From: Gari tellinella
Taxonomy: Eukaryota; Mollusca; Bivalvia; Cardiida; Psammobiidae
Reading direction: 5' to 3'
Length of the DNA stretch: 64,000 nucleotides
NCBI GenBank assembly: GCA_922989275.2
Contig: OV277869.1
Location: 22,826,189 to 22,890,188, forward strand
Shown: positions 23,237 to 35,763 of the stretch, piece after piece
Layout: each line of letters opens with the position of its first letter
Numbering within the stretch: the first letter of the stretch is position 1
Program-made: the position numbers and the translations under genes
Notes under the pieces: model-generated
Database searches by the model: none
The model's input: only the letters and a program-made list of their open reading frames with translations
Told to the model about the DNA's origin: nothing

Positions 23237-23342
23237 TACTTGCATCTGGTAGTATTCAATATAGTATTTATGACTGTACATAATCTGTCCTTTGGACTGA
23301 CAAGTCAATAAAATCGGACAATTTATTTTAAAAGAAAGTTTT

Positions 23343-23408
23343 TAATCGAATGGTACTGGAACCTTTGGATTGCTAGTCAATCACTCTACCGACTGAGCTA
23401 TCAAGGAA
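23343..23408 (-). repeat. tRNA-derived sequence (Ala-AGC-like head)
   Basis: Minus reads cttgatagctcagtcggtag followed by a loop region gactagcaatc and a broken T arm (ggttccagtaccattcgatt). A box is good, B box is split by an insertion. It is a tRNA pseudogene or SINE head, not a working tRNA. Confidence 0.45.
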
Positions 23409-23739
23409 GACAATGGAGCTTAACAATTTTAACCTTTATATATGTTAATTTTCTTCTATAAGCACGTGTCGAAAAAAATCATGTGATTCAAGTCATCAGC
23501 ATTTCCGAAATTCGAGATGCGGGCTGCCCGCTGTCGACCCACCTTAAGATTATCTAGCGATTTTGACTGACGCTTTGTTAATGTATTGCAAACTGACCGA
23601 CTACATTACATATGAATAACACTTGTAGGTCATTTTACAGGAGTAAATCTATAATTTATGGTATATTTGTCAGTTATTGTTCTTTACAATTAGTGATCAT
23701 GTCTGGGCCCATTTCTTTTATTGTGTAGAAGTTTATTAA

Positions 23740-23979
23740 CTCATTCACCCCTGAAACTTTTAATGGACATTTCCAATTTCAAAATAAGTCTAGTCTATTT
23801 TGACTATTTAGGGTTGATTTTAACAATATTTTTTCAAAATGACATAGTGTAAACCTTGATCAGAGGGGTCCTTTAGGAGCCCTCTGATCAGGGTATACAC
23901 TGTTAATATATGACACGTGTAATCCTCACAGGTACACTGTTTGTAAATAACGAGTCGTCGCTAGGGTGGAATCAAGTTG
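23740..23979. mobile_element. MITE, TTAA-type 'CTGAAACTT' family, decayed right end
   Basis: Begins after TTAA (23736-23739) with ctcattcacccctgaaac and has the core palindrome around 23880 (gatcagaggggtcc / ggagccctctgatcagg). The expected right TTAA has become ttga. It is related to 47832-48066 and 63404-63636. Confidence 0.55.
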
Positions 23980-23994
23980 AATGTGTTCAGTAAA

Positions 23995-24868
23995 ATCAGG
24001 AACGCAGATTAGATATGCAACCATAAAATAAATGATTATAGATCTACATGATTGCAGACAAAATTTGTAATTATCTCAATAGCAACATCAATTTAACACG
24101 AAATAAGCTACTCTTCGTGTATAATAACAAATTACCGATAAGGCGGACCGGGAAATGCCGCCATTTTGTAAACACTGAATCAGCATGATTATGGGCATTT
24201 TGCAAAGACAACAACGTCTTTTAAACACAGTACACGATGAATGCAAGTAGTTCATGCCACCCTTTATTCTTTTATATATCAGTACACTATGTGATCTTTT
24301 CAATCGAGCCTGCAGTTTGGTCACCACAACTAGAATAAAAGTACCTATAACTACTAAATCGAACAAAAACGAGGGATTTTTAGCAAATATGACCAACTTC
24401 GCAGGGACAAAAATGTACTTCAAACATATTAAAAAATAAAAATATATACCTCACGCCACCATTTTATGTTTTATCTGTAAATGCTGCGTGTAATAAACCC
24501 CCAATTTAGATCGAGTTAGAAGTTTATACTGTTATAAAATACAACCCAAAAGCTTAACCGCTTAGAGCGGCTACACACGTACGAGGGATTTTTAGCAAAT
24601 ATGACCAACTTCGCAGGGACAAAAATGTACTTCAAACATATTAAAAAATAAAAATATATACCTCACGCCACCATTTTATGTTTTATTTGTAAATGCTGCG
24701 TGTAATAAACCCGCAATTTAGCTCGAGTTAAAAGTTTATACTGTTATAAAATACAACCCAAAAGCTTAACCGCTTATAGCGGCTACACGCGTACGAGTAA
24801 GATATCGGGTAACACGTTATTTTGCGGGATTCCGCGAGACTCCAATCCCTATAATCTACGTTCCTGGT
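23995..24868. mobile_element. Possible inverted-repeat element with a 222-bp internal duplication
   Basis: The ends read caggaacgcagatta (about 23997) and taatctacgttcctg (about 24854-24868), which are complementary apart from one base. Inside, 24371-24592 is repeated at 24593-24800. The ends also occur as a tight palindrome at 21263-21300. The frame at 24088-24423 has no recognised domain. Confidence 0.45.
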
Positions 24869-24899
24869 AAAATACAGAATGTATATTATATAAACATTG

Positions 24900-26238
24900 A
24901 TAGAAACGGGATATATTGCATATCTGTCCCCGGGTTATAGTTTTTTGACACCCTGTACAGCTGACGGGATATGGGAAAAGTGGATTGAGTAAGTGAGCTT
25001 TTTAACTACATATTTATCTGAAGTGTCATGCTGTTAATGACAGGTACTATCAATAGATACAACAGGCACGTAGGAAGGAAAATGGCATTAGGATGGGTAT
25101 TCAAATAGTTTTAATACTAGATCAATAACTTCATAATATCATTTTAAGAGCAATTCTTCGCTTACACGATGGTATAAGGCACGATAAGATCACATAACTC
25201 GATAAGTCACAACATGCACCTAAATGACCCCTACTCGAGGACACTGGAACAAAGCACTTTTCAGACATTATCTTTTGACGTAATAATTTCTTAAAGAGTA
25301 TAATTTGCAGATTTTGTTTTAAAATACATCAGTTTATGTCTAAATTTTAATGTAAATAAAATGTTATTTCTATTAAAAGGGTTAACTGTCTTTAATCTCA
25401 ATTTTTCAAAAGCGAGATTTCTTATTTTGGTAATAACGAAAGTGGACATGTTTTTTCGAACGCTATGAAAATGTTCTAGATCAATAAAATAAAATTATCT
25501 ACATTTTGATTTTAAAACATGAAACCCTACTTCAATGGCTTCAATTATAGCCTGGTTTAATATAAGAAATGAGTTTGTGATTTAAAGCACTACGTACGTT
25601 TATGCATAACAGTAGATAAACATTTTTATTTAATTTTCAGTACGTGTTTAGTATTAGCTCTAGTTTTGATATTTAATATGATCATACTATTTAAAACTGT
25701 GTTGTGTTTGCATAATTGTCTGAATTTATTTGACAGAAATTTCATAAACTTCTGTAATTGCTCCATGATATTGGTCCGATTTCAACTATAATTGTTTTCA
25801 GTAATTCGAAGCCTTACAGCTATTCATTGTTTGACCAAGTTTAATCAAATTCCTTGAACTATAGACTGTACCAGGTTCAATATGTGTGGGCATAAACGTT
25901 GGTATAGAGAATTTTACAGGAATTGAAAGTGCATTGTTTTTTCGTAAGTCAGAAAAGGGGGATAATTTGAATGAAGTGCATGCCAGAATTATGGTCCTTT
26001 TTCAGAATGGAGCTCTTGTGATGATTCAAGGAAGTCTGTAAATATTTTTTTAATAGACCTAGATCTATCTGTCAAGTACCTGTGGTCATGACAGGCCTCC
26101 CAATCAAATTTTACAACTGTAGGTTGAAGGAAGGGCAAGTTGTTGATCAGAAACCATTTGGCATACGGATAGACTTACCTGTACATAGCACTGTATCTCC
26201 ACTTCTTTCAGAAGGTAGAGTGACATAACAAATATATA
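24900..26238. other. AT-rich spacer, nothing recognised
   Basis: No exon, RNA gene or clear element ends seen. Around 25830 the text 'tttgaccaagtttaatcaaa' resembles the common core of the GACGG-type repeats. Confidence 0.4.
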
Positions 26239-29200
26239 CAGTAAAAACCTCGCTATTACGACAACTAAAATGAAGGCTAATTGGCTATATAAAAGAGAGG
26301 TGATAGGAGCTTTCTGTTTCACTGTTACCTTGCTTTAAGCTGTCACCTCGCTATTATACAGCCTAAAGAAGCTTTCTGTTTCACTGTAACCTTGTTTTAA
26401 GCTGTCAACTTTCTATTATACAGCCTAAAGGAGCTTTCTGTTTCATTGTAACCTTGCTCTAAGCTGTCACCTCTCTATTATACAGCCTAAAGGAGATTTG
26501 TTTCATTGTAACCTTGCTTTAAGCTGTCACCTCTCTATTATACAGCCTCAAGGAGCTTTATGTTTCATTGTAACCTTGTTCTAAGCTCCTCTCTATTATA
26601 CAGCCTAAAGGAGATTTGTTTCATTGTAACCTTGCTTGAAGCGGTCACCTCTCTATTATACAGTCTAAAGGAGCTTTGTTTAATTGTAACCTTGCTTTTA
26701 GTGGTCATCTCTCTATTATACAGCCTAAAGGAGCTTTCTGTTTCACTGTAACATTGCTTTAAGCTGTCACCTCTCTATTATACAGCCTAAAGGAGCGTCC
26801 TTTTTTCATTGTAGCCTGGCTTTAAGCTGTCACTGTTTCACTGTAACATTGCTTTAAGCTGTCACTTCTCTATTATACAGCCTAAAGGAGCTTTCTGTTT
26901 CATTGTAACCTTGCTTTCAGCTGTCACCTCTCTATTATACAGCCTAAAGGAGCTTTCTGTTTCATTGTAACCTTGCTTTAAGCTGTCACCTCTCTTATAC
27001 AGCCTAAAGTAGCTTTCTGTTTCATTGTAACCTTGCTTTAAGCTGTCACCTCTCTATTACACAGACTAAAGGAGCTTTCTGTTTCACAGTAACCTTGCTT
27101 TAAGCTGTCATCTCTCTATTATACAGACTAAAGGAGCTTTCTATTTCATTGTAACCTTGCTTTAAGCAGTCACCTCTCTATTAAACAGCCTAAAGGAGCT
27201 TTCTGTTTCATTGTAACCTTGCTTTAAGCTGTCACCTCTCTATTATACAGCCTAAAGGAGCTTTCTTTTTCATTGTAACCTTGCTTTTAGTGGTCACCTC
27301 TCTATTATACAGCCTAAAGGAGCTTTCTGTTTCACAGTAACCTTGCTTTAAGCTGTCACCTCTCTATTATACAGCCTAAAGGAGCTTTCTGTTTCATTGT
27401 AACCTTGCTTTAAGCTGTCACCTCTCTATTACACAGCCTAAAGGAGCTTTCTGTTTCATTGTAACCTTGCTTTAAGCTGTCACCTCTCTATTATACAGCC
27501 TAAAGGAGCTTTCTGTTTCACTGTAACATGACTTTCAGCTGTCACCTCTCTATTATACAGCCTAAAGGAGCTTTCTGTTTCATTGTAACCTTGCTTTTAA
27601 GCTGTCACCTCTCTATTATACAGCCTAAAGTAGCTTTCTGTTTCATTGTAACCTTGCTTTAAGCTGTCACCTCTCTATTATACAGCCTAAAGGAGCTTTC
27701 TGTTTCACAGTAACCTTGCTTTAAGCTGTCACCTTTCTATTATACAGCCTAAAGGAACTTTCTGTTTCATTGTAACCTTCCTTTAGCTGTCACCTCTCTA
27801 ATATACAGCCTAAAGGAGTTTTCTTTTTCATTGTAACCTTGCTTTTAGTGGTCACCTCTCTATTATACAGCCTAAAGGAGCTTTCTGTTTCACAGTAACC
27901 TTGCTTTAAGCTGTCACCTCTCTATTATACAGCCTAAAGGAGCTTTCTGTTTCACTGTAACCTTGCTTTAAGCTGTCACCTCTCTATTATACAGCCTAAA
28001 GTAGCTTTCTGTTTCATTGTAACCTTGCTTTAAGCTGTCACCTCTCTATTACACAGCCTAAAGGAGCTTTCTGTTTCACAGTAACCTTGCTTTAAGCTGT
28101 CACCTCTCTATTATACAGCCTAAAGGAGCTTTCTGTTTCATTGTAACCTTGCTTTAAGCAGTCACCTCTCTATTATATAGCCTAAAGGAGCTTTCTGTTT
28201 CATTGTAACCTTGCTTTAAGCTATCACCTTTCTATTATACAGCCTAAAGGAGCTTTCTTTTTTATTGTAACCTTGCTTTTAGTGGTCACCTCTCTATTAT
28301 ACAGCCTAAAGGAGCTTTCTGTTTCATTGTAACCTTGCTTTAAGCTGTCACATCTCTATTATACAGCCTAAAGTAGCTTTCTGTTTCATTGTAATCTTGC
28401 TTTAAGCTGTCACCTCTCTATTACACAGCCTAAATGAGCTTTATGTTTCACAGTAACCTTGCTTTAAGCTGTCACCTTTCTATTATACAGCCTAAAGGAG
28501 CTTTCTTTTTCATTGTAACCTTGCTTTTAGTGGTCACCTCTCTATTATACAGCCTAAAGGAGCTTTCTGTTTCACAGTAACCTTGCTTTAAGCTGTCACC
28601 TTTCTATTATACAGCCTAAAGGAGCTTTCTTTTTCATTGTAACCTTGCTTTTAGTGGTCACCTCTCTATTATACAGCCTAAAGGAGCTTTCTTTTTTATT
28701 GTAACCTTGCTTTTAGTGGTCACCTCTCTATTATACAGCCTAAAGGAGCTTTCTGTTTCACAGTAACCTTGCTTTAAGCTGTCACCTCTCTATTATACAG
28801 CCTAAAGGAGCTTTCTGTTTCACTGTAACATGGCTTTCAGCTGTCACCTCTCTATTATACAGCCTAAAGGAGCTTTCTGTTTCATTGTAACCTTGCTTTC
28901 AGCTGTCACCTCTCTATTATACAGCCTAAAGGAGCTTTCTGTTTCATTGTAACCTTGCTTTAAGCTGTCACCTCTCTATTACACAGCCTAAAGGAGATTT
29001 ATGTTTCACAGTAACCTTGCATTAAGCTGTCACCTCTCTATTATACAGACTAAAGGAGCTTTCTGTTTCACAGTAACCTTGCTTTAAGCTGTCACCTCTC
29101 TATTATACAGCCTAAAGTAGCTTTCTGTTTCATTGTAACCTTGCTTTAAGCTGTCACCTCTCTATTATACAGCCTAAAGGAGCTTTCTGTTTTACAGTAA

Positions 29201-29960
29201 CCTTGCTTTAAGCTGTCACCTCTCTATTATACAGCCTAAAGGAGCTTTCTGTTTCACTGTAACATGGCTTTCAGCTGTCACCTCTCTATTATACAGCCTA
29301 AAGGAGCTTTCTGTTTCATTGTAACCTTGCTTTCAGCTGTCACCTCTCTATTATACAGCCTAAAGGAGCTTTCTGTTTCACAGTAACCTTGCTTTAAGCT
29401 GTCACCTCTCTATTATACAGCCTAAAGGAGCTTTCTGTTTCATTGTAACCTTGTTTTAAGCAGTCACCTCTCTATTTTACAGCCTAAAGGAGTTTCTGTT
29501 TCATTGTAACCTTGCTTTAAGCTGTCACCTTTCTATTATACAGCCTAAAGGAGCTTTCTTTTTCATTATAACATTGCTTTTAGTTGTCACCTCTCTATGA
29601 TACAGCCTAAAGGAGCTTTCTGTTTCACTGTAACATGGCTTTCAGCTGTCACCTCTCTATGATACAGCCTAAAGGAGCTTTCTGTTTCACTGTAACCTTG
29701 CTTTAAGCTGTCACCTCTCTATTATACAGCCTAAAGGAGCTTTCTGTTTCATTGTAACCTTGCTTTAAGCTGTCACCTCTCTATTACACAGCCTAAAGGA
29801 GCTTTCTGTTTCACTGTAACCTTGCTTTTAGCTGTCACATCTCTATTATACAGCCTTAAGGGGCTTTGTGTTTCACTGCAACCTTGCTTTAAGCGATCGC
29901 CTATCGTAAACACTCTAATAATTGAGATAATTTTGTAGTCGAATTAAATAGGTTTTACTG
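26239..29960. mobile_element. TA-flanked MITE enlarged by an internal satellite
   Basis: The left end is TA + CAGTAAAAACCTCGCTATTA (26239) and the right end is aggttttactg + TA (29960). These are the ends of the CAGTARAACC MITE family, normally about 200 bp long. Here the hairpin core has expanded to a 3.6-kb array, making one 3.7-kb element with intact termini. Confidence 0.7.
26306..29893. repeat. 62-bp satellite array, about 58 copies
   Basis: The unit reads ggagctttctgtttcattg, taaccttgctttaagctgtc, acctctctattatacagcc, taaa (62 bp). Units vary in length (about 50-63 bp) at the left edge and are more uniform in the middle. Subtypes alternate, such as 'tttagtggtcacc' against 'ttaagctgtcacc' and 'cacagtaacc' against 'cattgtaacc', showing duplication of multi-unit blocks. 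The unit derives from one MITE hairpin arm plus part of the TIR. Confidence 0.9.
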
Positions 29961-30062
29961 TACAGTCAAACCTACACAACCTGAACTCACATTACTCTTC
30001 TTCCTTTGTATGACTCCCTCCCTCCTACCCCACCCCCTTTGTTCTCAATAGACCTGAAAGTA

Positions 30063-30261
30063 CAGTCGAACTTCGATATCTCGAACTCACTTAAATCAAA
30101 CTATCTGATAATTTGACACATGAACAGCGTTATTTCATGCTAGGTTAAGTCAAACATACCCATATTTCAAAGTTAAAAAGTAGCTGAGTCACGTTTTAAC
30201 TTTGAAATACGGGTATATTCGATTTAACCGAGTTCGAGATATCGAAGTTTGACTTTAACTG
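30063..30261. mobile_element. Hairpin MITE, CAGTCGAAC family
   Basis: TA-flanked. Left end CAGTCGAACTTCGATATCTC, right end the complement in decayed form (gagatatcgaagtttgactttaactg). The central arms pair atttcaaagttaaaa with ttttaactttgaaat. Confidence 0.75.
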
Positions 30262-30693
30262 TAAAATCATGAGACATGTGGAAAACCCATCTCATTCTGC
30301 ATAGAGAGGCTTTGGTATACTCAAACTCAATGGCTTTTTCAAACCAAACAATCAAATACAAGAGATGGGCCTTCACCGATTCTTTGCATGGACAATATTA
30401 CAGGCGAGGATGGTCTTCAAAACTAAGAAACAGGTTGTGGGGTCAAGGCATGTTATATATCATCTCGACAAGGACAGAACAAGAACAGTAACAGCATAGC
30501 AAGGATTGATTCTCCCTTTATTTCTAAATACATTAATACCAACATACATTTAGTTCATCGAAGGCTGGATGGCAACATTGTAAAACGTGCAAAAATACAA
30601 GGGGAGTAAATCAAAGATTCTACATAGGTGAAGATCAAAAGTACAGTACCACATGACGCCCATACAATGGGAATTCATTTGTATCCAATTTAA

Positions 30694-30919
30694 ACTATTA
30701 CCCCATAAATACGCCTTTTTACGCCTTTAAGTTATTCCACTTCTGAAGAAAATAGACCCACTTTATACACTTATAAAGCATTCTATATCCTAATAGATAA
30801 AAGCTAAAACAGGCTGAAAGTAAAGCAGAATGCGCCTCAAGGCGCATTCTGCTTTACTTTCAACCTGCTTTAAGTGGTCTCCTGTCTTCAAAACTAGAAA
30901 CAGGCTATGAGGTAATGGG
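30694..30919. mobile_element. Hairpin MITE, TTAA-CCCATTACCCC family
   Basis: Flanked by TTAA (30690 and 30920). Ends are ctattaccccataaatacgc and aggctatgaggtaatggg. The central palindrome is ctgaaagtaaagcagaatgc / gcattctgctttactttcaa. TTAA target and CCC/GGG ends suggest mobilisation by a piggyBac-type transposase. Confidence 0.75.
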
Positions 30920-30939
30920 TTAATATACAATGTATCACA

Positions 30940-31140
30940 CCATTGAAGAAAATGGTTCCACTATATACATTAATAAATATATGTACTATAAGAAATCATT
31001 TCTATATCCCATCAGATGGTAATTTAAAGAAGGCTGAAAGTAAAGCAGAATGCACATAAAGGCACTACTTTACTTCAAACCTGCTTTAAGAACTCACCTG
31101 TCTTCTTAACTAGAGCCCGTCTATCTGGTATAATGGGTTA
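30940..31140. mobile_element. Decayed copy, TTAA-CCCATTACCCC family
   Basis: Carries the family interior (tgaagaaaatggttccacta, gaaagtaaagcagaatgc) and the right end ggtataatgggttaa. The left end is lost or merged with the previous copy. Confidence 0.6.
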
Positions 31141-31199
31141 AAAACGTAGATAAATGATAACGTAATGCATTGAAATGTAGAAATAAGTGTTTGGATGTA

Positions 31200-31408
31200 C
31201 AGTAGAACCTCTCTATTACAACCAATCTCTACTATTACGACCACTTAGGTTAATTGATTGTATGAAAAACAGGTGACAGCTTAAAATAAGGCGACAGTAA
31301 AACAATAAACTCCTAATGTTTTACTGTCACCTTACTTTAAGCACTTACATGTCTTAAACACATTAATATGTAACATAAGTTGGTGGTCGTAATAGAGGGG
31401 TTTTACTC
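31200..31408. mobile_element. Hairpin MITE, CAGTARAACC family
   Basis: TA-flanked. Left end CAGTAGAACCTCTCTATTAC, right end gtggtcgtaatagagggg followed by ttttactc. The centre is a palindrome of gcgacagtaaaacaataaac type. Confidence 0.7.
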
Positions 31409-31844
31409 TACAGTAAATCATGTAATAAAGCAACGACTGAAAAGAAGATCAATTGGTAGTCTAAGATAGGTGGTTGCTTAATGCAATTTGTAATGACAGA
31501 ATAGAACTACTGTCAGATAGAAAGTATATTGTCTACAGGTACCTTGGGATTGAAAGATTTAAAGCCACATTCTGCTTTACTTTCAACCTGCTTTCAGTGA
31601 TCACCTGTCTTTAACACTAGAAACGGGCTGTGTGGTTAAGGGTTAATTAGTTATCATATAGAAGAGGAGGAAAAAAGTATTAAAAACTACACTGTATGCA
31701 AGATAATAAATGATACTGCTGAAAATGGTGGGCAACAAACAGTGCATACCCTCATCAAAGTCTTAACGGTTTCTAATGTCTGGGCATGCACGGCTAATAC
31801 TTCATAATTATCACATACAAAAATCTGGATTGGAATCATAATTA

Positions 31845-32037
31845 CAGTCGAACTTTGATATCTCGAACTCGCTTACCTCGAACTATCCAATATCTCGATA
31901 CATGAAATACACTACTTCATGCTCAGTTAAGTCAAACATACCCGTATTTCAAAGTTAAAACGTGGCTTAGCCACGTTTTAACTTTGAAATACAGGTATGT
32001 TTGACATAACCGAGTTCGAGATATCGAAATTCGTCTG
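31845..32037. mobile_element. Hairpin MITE, CAGTCGAAC family
   Basis: TA-flanked at both sides. Ends CAGTCGAACTTTGATATCTC and gagatatcgaaattcgtctg. The central arms meet at gtggcttagccac near 31970. Confidence 0.8.
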
Positions 32038-32745
32038 TAAATACCTGGAAGGGACTTGCATTGACCATGCCTGTTGTCCAATCCATGAACAACTAAAAAA
32101 ATTACAATAATTATTAGGACACATAATGTTGGAATGTAGGCTAAATAATGTAACTTGGCATTAAAATAATTACATGTACACAAATCTATAGAATCTATTA
32201 CATGTATTAAGCTAAATAATATTGGATACATTACAATTATCACAAAGTATTCTGGATTTCTAAAACTCGGAATGGATTTTTAATAGAACGTCATCAAACA
32301 CACAAAAATTACTGAGAAATGGACTACCCACACAAGGAAATCTCTATCTCTATGGCTATTATTTTAAAAACTTCAAATGGCTGTTATTTTTTTAAAAATT
32401 AAAGCAGATTAAAATTCTGTTCACATGAACATCTTTGGTATGGTCTGTATATGTGGGACGTATGGACGAACTCACAGACAGGGGTAAAACGGTATGCCCC
32501 CCGATTGAACATCGCGGTGGCATAACTATGCAGACCCTGATCACACAACTCCTGAATTGGATGTCTGAACTTGGTCTACCTCGTTTTGGAAAAAATCCAC
32601 TTTAATATATACATATACACATATATGTATAAAGCAGGAGAATTAATCAACTTAACTAAATACAATCACTTTCATGTACAGTCAATCTTGTATTAGGCGA
32701 CCACATACTGAAGAAGTATAGCAATATTTACAGAAAGTTAAGTGC
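32038..32745. other. Spacer; no supported gene
   Basis: AT-rich, with a weak exon-like stretch on minus (32092-32045; see rejected items). No other features. Confidence 0.4.
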
Positions 32746-32749
32746 TTAA

Positions 32750-33010
32750 CCCATTCCCCCATAAATATTTCATTCCCCCATAAATACGCATTTTTTCGCA
32801 TTTAATATTGCTCCACTGAAGAAAATAGTTCCAATTTAATCAGTCAGGTGTATGTTTTATAAGAAATATTTTCCATAGTCTAGCAGATGGAAGATTAAAG
32901 CAGCCTAAAAGTAAAGCAGAATGTGCCTTAAGGCACATTTTGCTTTACTTTCAACCTGCTTTAAGTGATCCCCTATCTTCAATACTAGAAACAGGATATG
33001 GGGTAAAGGG
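32750..33010. mobile_element. Hairpin MITE, TTAA-CCCATTACCCC family
   Basis: TTAA on both sides (32746 and 33011). It has a small internal duplication at the left end ('cattcccccataaata' twice). The central palindrome includes gaatgtgccttaaggcacatt. Confidence 0.75.
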
Positions 33011-33014
33011 TTAA

Positions 33015-33242
33015 CCTATTACCCCATAGCCTGGTTTTAATTTTGAAGACAGGTGACCACTTAAAGCAGGTTGAAAGTAAAGCAGAATGCGCCTGCTTAA
33101 AGCTACCATCTACTTGGATATAGAATTTTTTCTATGAAATATATATTTTTGACTGTATAAAGAGGAACTATTTTCTTCAGTTAGGGAATATATTAAAGGC
33201 ATAAAAAGGTGTATTTTGGGGGGGGGGGGGGGGGGAAATGGG
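33015..33242. mobile_element. Hairpin MITE, opposite orientation, sharing a TTAA with its neighbour
   Basis: It starts directly at the TTAA that ends the previous element and runs the other way, ending aaatggg + TTAA (33243). The expected tatggggtaatggg end carries an expanded run of about 20 G (33217-33235). Confidence 0.75.
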
Positions 33243-34049
33243 TTAATACAGCACAAAAGTAATGTACATGTACAAACTCCTACAGGAACTTTCTACATAA
33301 CTATTATCCTGCACCAAACAGTCACCTGTACAAAATATTACAAAACAACACCTCTTTTTTTTTCAATGGTCAAATAAATCAAGTTAGATTGAAAATAAGT
33401 ATTCAAAACAATAATTCCAAAATCATGCATTGTTAGTGATAATCATTCAACAACAAAATCAATAAAAGTCATAAACATGCAATGCAAACTTTGTCTAAAA
33501 AATTACCTGTAAAAATTCTAAAATTGGGACACCCTAAGTAACGTCTGTTAATTATCCTAAAATGTGAACAAATTGCTTTTATCACACATTAATATGTCCA
33601 AAAGGTGCTCACTGAATGGCAAAGAGCTATTTAATCAGGGTCCGGTCTGTTTTCATATAAGATCTGCCTGATATGATTCTGAGCTCTTTCATGGATAATG
33701 TTTTTCCTTATTTCATTGGACATTGCAATAGTTCAGATGATAGAATTTATAGTAGGGAGAGGTTTACATATTCAACCCTAGTGACTAGTATCAGGTCTTT
33801 TTCTGGTGTATCCTATGGGTCCAATGGGAAATGGTAAAAAATATTCCCAATTTCCAAAAAAAATCCCCCCGCAAAAAAATATTTTTTTATATTTTTTTTT
33901 ATTATACAAGTAAGTCTTAATGATAACTTAAATTCAAATAAAAACAAATAAAACAAGTTAAAATAACTACTACATGTCATTTTTCTGGCCATTTAGCTTC
34001 AAAATATATGAAATCAAATCTAAAATTTCCCAAAATAGTCAGAAAAAAT

Positions 34050-34245
34050 ATACTGTATACTCAACATTTATAAACAGTGTATGCAACATAAGAAATTTTT
34101 CCAATATCCTAGCAGATGGGAGCTTAAATCCGACTAGAGTAAAGCAGAATGCGCCTTAGTAAGGCACTTTCAGTCTTACTTTCAACCTGCCTTAAGTGGT
34201 CACCTATCTCTAAATCTAGAAACAGGCTATGGGGCAAGTAAATTG
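34050..34245. mobile_element. Partial MITE, TTAA-CCCATTACCCC family
   Basis: Interior strings agcagatgggagcttaaatc, gtaaagcagaatgcgcctta and aaacaggctatggggcaag are recognisable. The termini are lost. Confidence 0.6.
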
Positions 34246-35280
34246 TTCTTTGTGTCATGCAAAAAATGTAAATATAAAAAGCTTGGAGATTCCAAAAGGA
34301 CAGATTACTGTAAGTCATGTAAATAAACAATAAATGGAAATGTATTGATTCAACTGGACCATTTCTGAATAAGTCGTGTAAAAATAATTATACAGTGGAA
34401 AAGACACTATTCTTGCCCATTTAAATAAAAATAAACGCAGACACTGAATGCAATCAAATGCAGATTTTTTTCTTCAAACATTTACTATTCATATCTAGAT
34501 AAGTGGCATAAACAGTTTGGAGCCTACAATGGAACATGTTGATTTCCGTGCTCTAGACGATTCAATTTGATTGATTTTCATGATTCAGAGCAAAAATTTA
34601 CCTTTTTTAAAAATTACAAAAGAGGAAAAGATTTGCTCCGAGCCATAAAAATCAATCAAAGAGTAAACCAGCATCTGATCTGGTTTAAACTGTTTGCAAT
34701 GGAAATGTTTCTTTTAGCACAAACGTGTATAATGGGAAGAATAATGTCTTTTCCACGGTAAGATATGTAAAGATTCAAATGGACAGTTGCTGAATGTCAG
34801 TCAAGGCAAAAGAAGGCAGAAAAAACTTTTTAAACTTTCAACAATGAAAGGGTCAATAATTTCTTCAATGGTAATGCAGTGTTTTGTTATAGATAGTAAA
34901 AAATAAAAATAACTTTGCATTTTCATTTGCATAATACAAAATGATAAACTATCAACATAACAAATGCAATCAAAAGTGTCTTAATTAGTTAATTAACCTT
35001 TTCCACCCTGAAACTTCAAATAGACAATTCCAGTTTTCAATTTAGCCTGCTCTACACCAATTAGGGATGTTTTTGTCACTGTATTGCAATATGTTTGTAA
35101 ATTACAAATAATATTATACTCGAGACTGGTGTTGACTGTAGATTTGAAGTTTTAGGGGTCAATGAGCCACTGAAAATCAAAAGTAGTCCAGAGAGTCCCT
35201 ACGGCTGGCCCTTAATTCATCTGATTTCCACGGACCAGCTCCATAACCCTTTCATGATCAAATTTATCATGAGGTTTTAA

Positions 35281-35484
35281 CCCATTCACAGCCATATTGT
35301 TGTCTGCTTCAATATTGTTTCTGCAATATCGTTTCAAAGGTAGATTTGCAAGGCCGTATAACTGACGTAATTTCAAAACAAGTGGCAAACAGTTTTGATG
35401 CTGATCAGACGCCGCTTTGCGGCGTCTTATCAGGATAAAAACTGTTTGCTAATGCATTTTATGACGTCATTAAGAGTGAAAGGG
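35281..35484. mobile_element. Hairpin MITE, TTAA-CCCATTCAC family
   Basis: Flanked by TTAA (35277 and 35485). The ends are cccattcacagcc and agagtgaaaggg. The central palindrome is gatcagacgccgctttgcgg closing on cgtcttatcagg. Confidence 0.75.
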
Positions 35485-35520
35485 TTAACACACATTTTAC
35501 TTTACTGTCATTTGCATGTC

Positions 35521-35748
35521 CAGTAAAAGCTCTCTAATATGACCAATAAAATGAAGGCTTTCAGATGGAATTTAAAACAGGTGGCAGCTTAAAACAAGAT
35601 GGCAGAAAGCTCCTGTAGGAGCTTTCCTGTAGGAGCTTTCCTGTAGGAGCTTTCTGCTTTACTGTGATCGTGCATTATGTAGCCACCTGCTTTAAACTTA
35701 AACTTGGAGTTTTTCTCATGTAGTATTCACGATAGAGAGCTTTTACTG
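35521..35748. mobile_element. Hairpin MITE, CAGTARAACC family
   Basis: Left end CAGTAAAAGCTCTCTAATAT, right end gatagagagcttttactg + TA. The hairpin loop shows 'cctgtaggagctttc' repeated in tandem three times (35607-35655), an early stage of the core expansion seen at 26.2-30 kb. Confidence 0.75.
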
Positions 35749-35763
35749 TAGTTACTTCATTAA

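Noticed and set aside
22851..23308. Protein-coding frames within 22851-23308 and 53875-54393
   Set aside because: Both sets fall inside copies of the same TA-flanked MITE and arise from its palindrome.
23343..23408. Functional tRNA-Ala(AGC) on minus
   Set aside because: The T arm is broken by an insertion and the anticodon stem has mismatches, so it fits a SINE head or pseudogene.
26239..29960. CRISPR-like array (regular repeats of about 60 bp)
   Set aside because: There are no unique spacers; the whole unit repeats. The setting is eukaryotic and the array lies within MITE ends.
32045..32092. Minus-strand exon with acceptor ttttttag and donor ccag|gtattt
   Set aside because: The 48-nt stretch has plausible splice sites but matches no family I know and no neighbouring exon joins to it.
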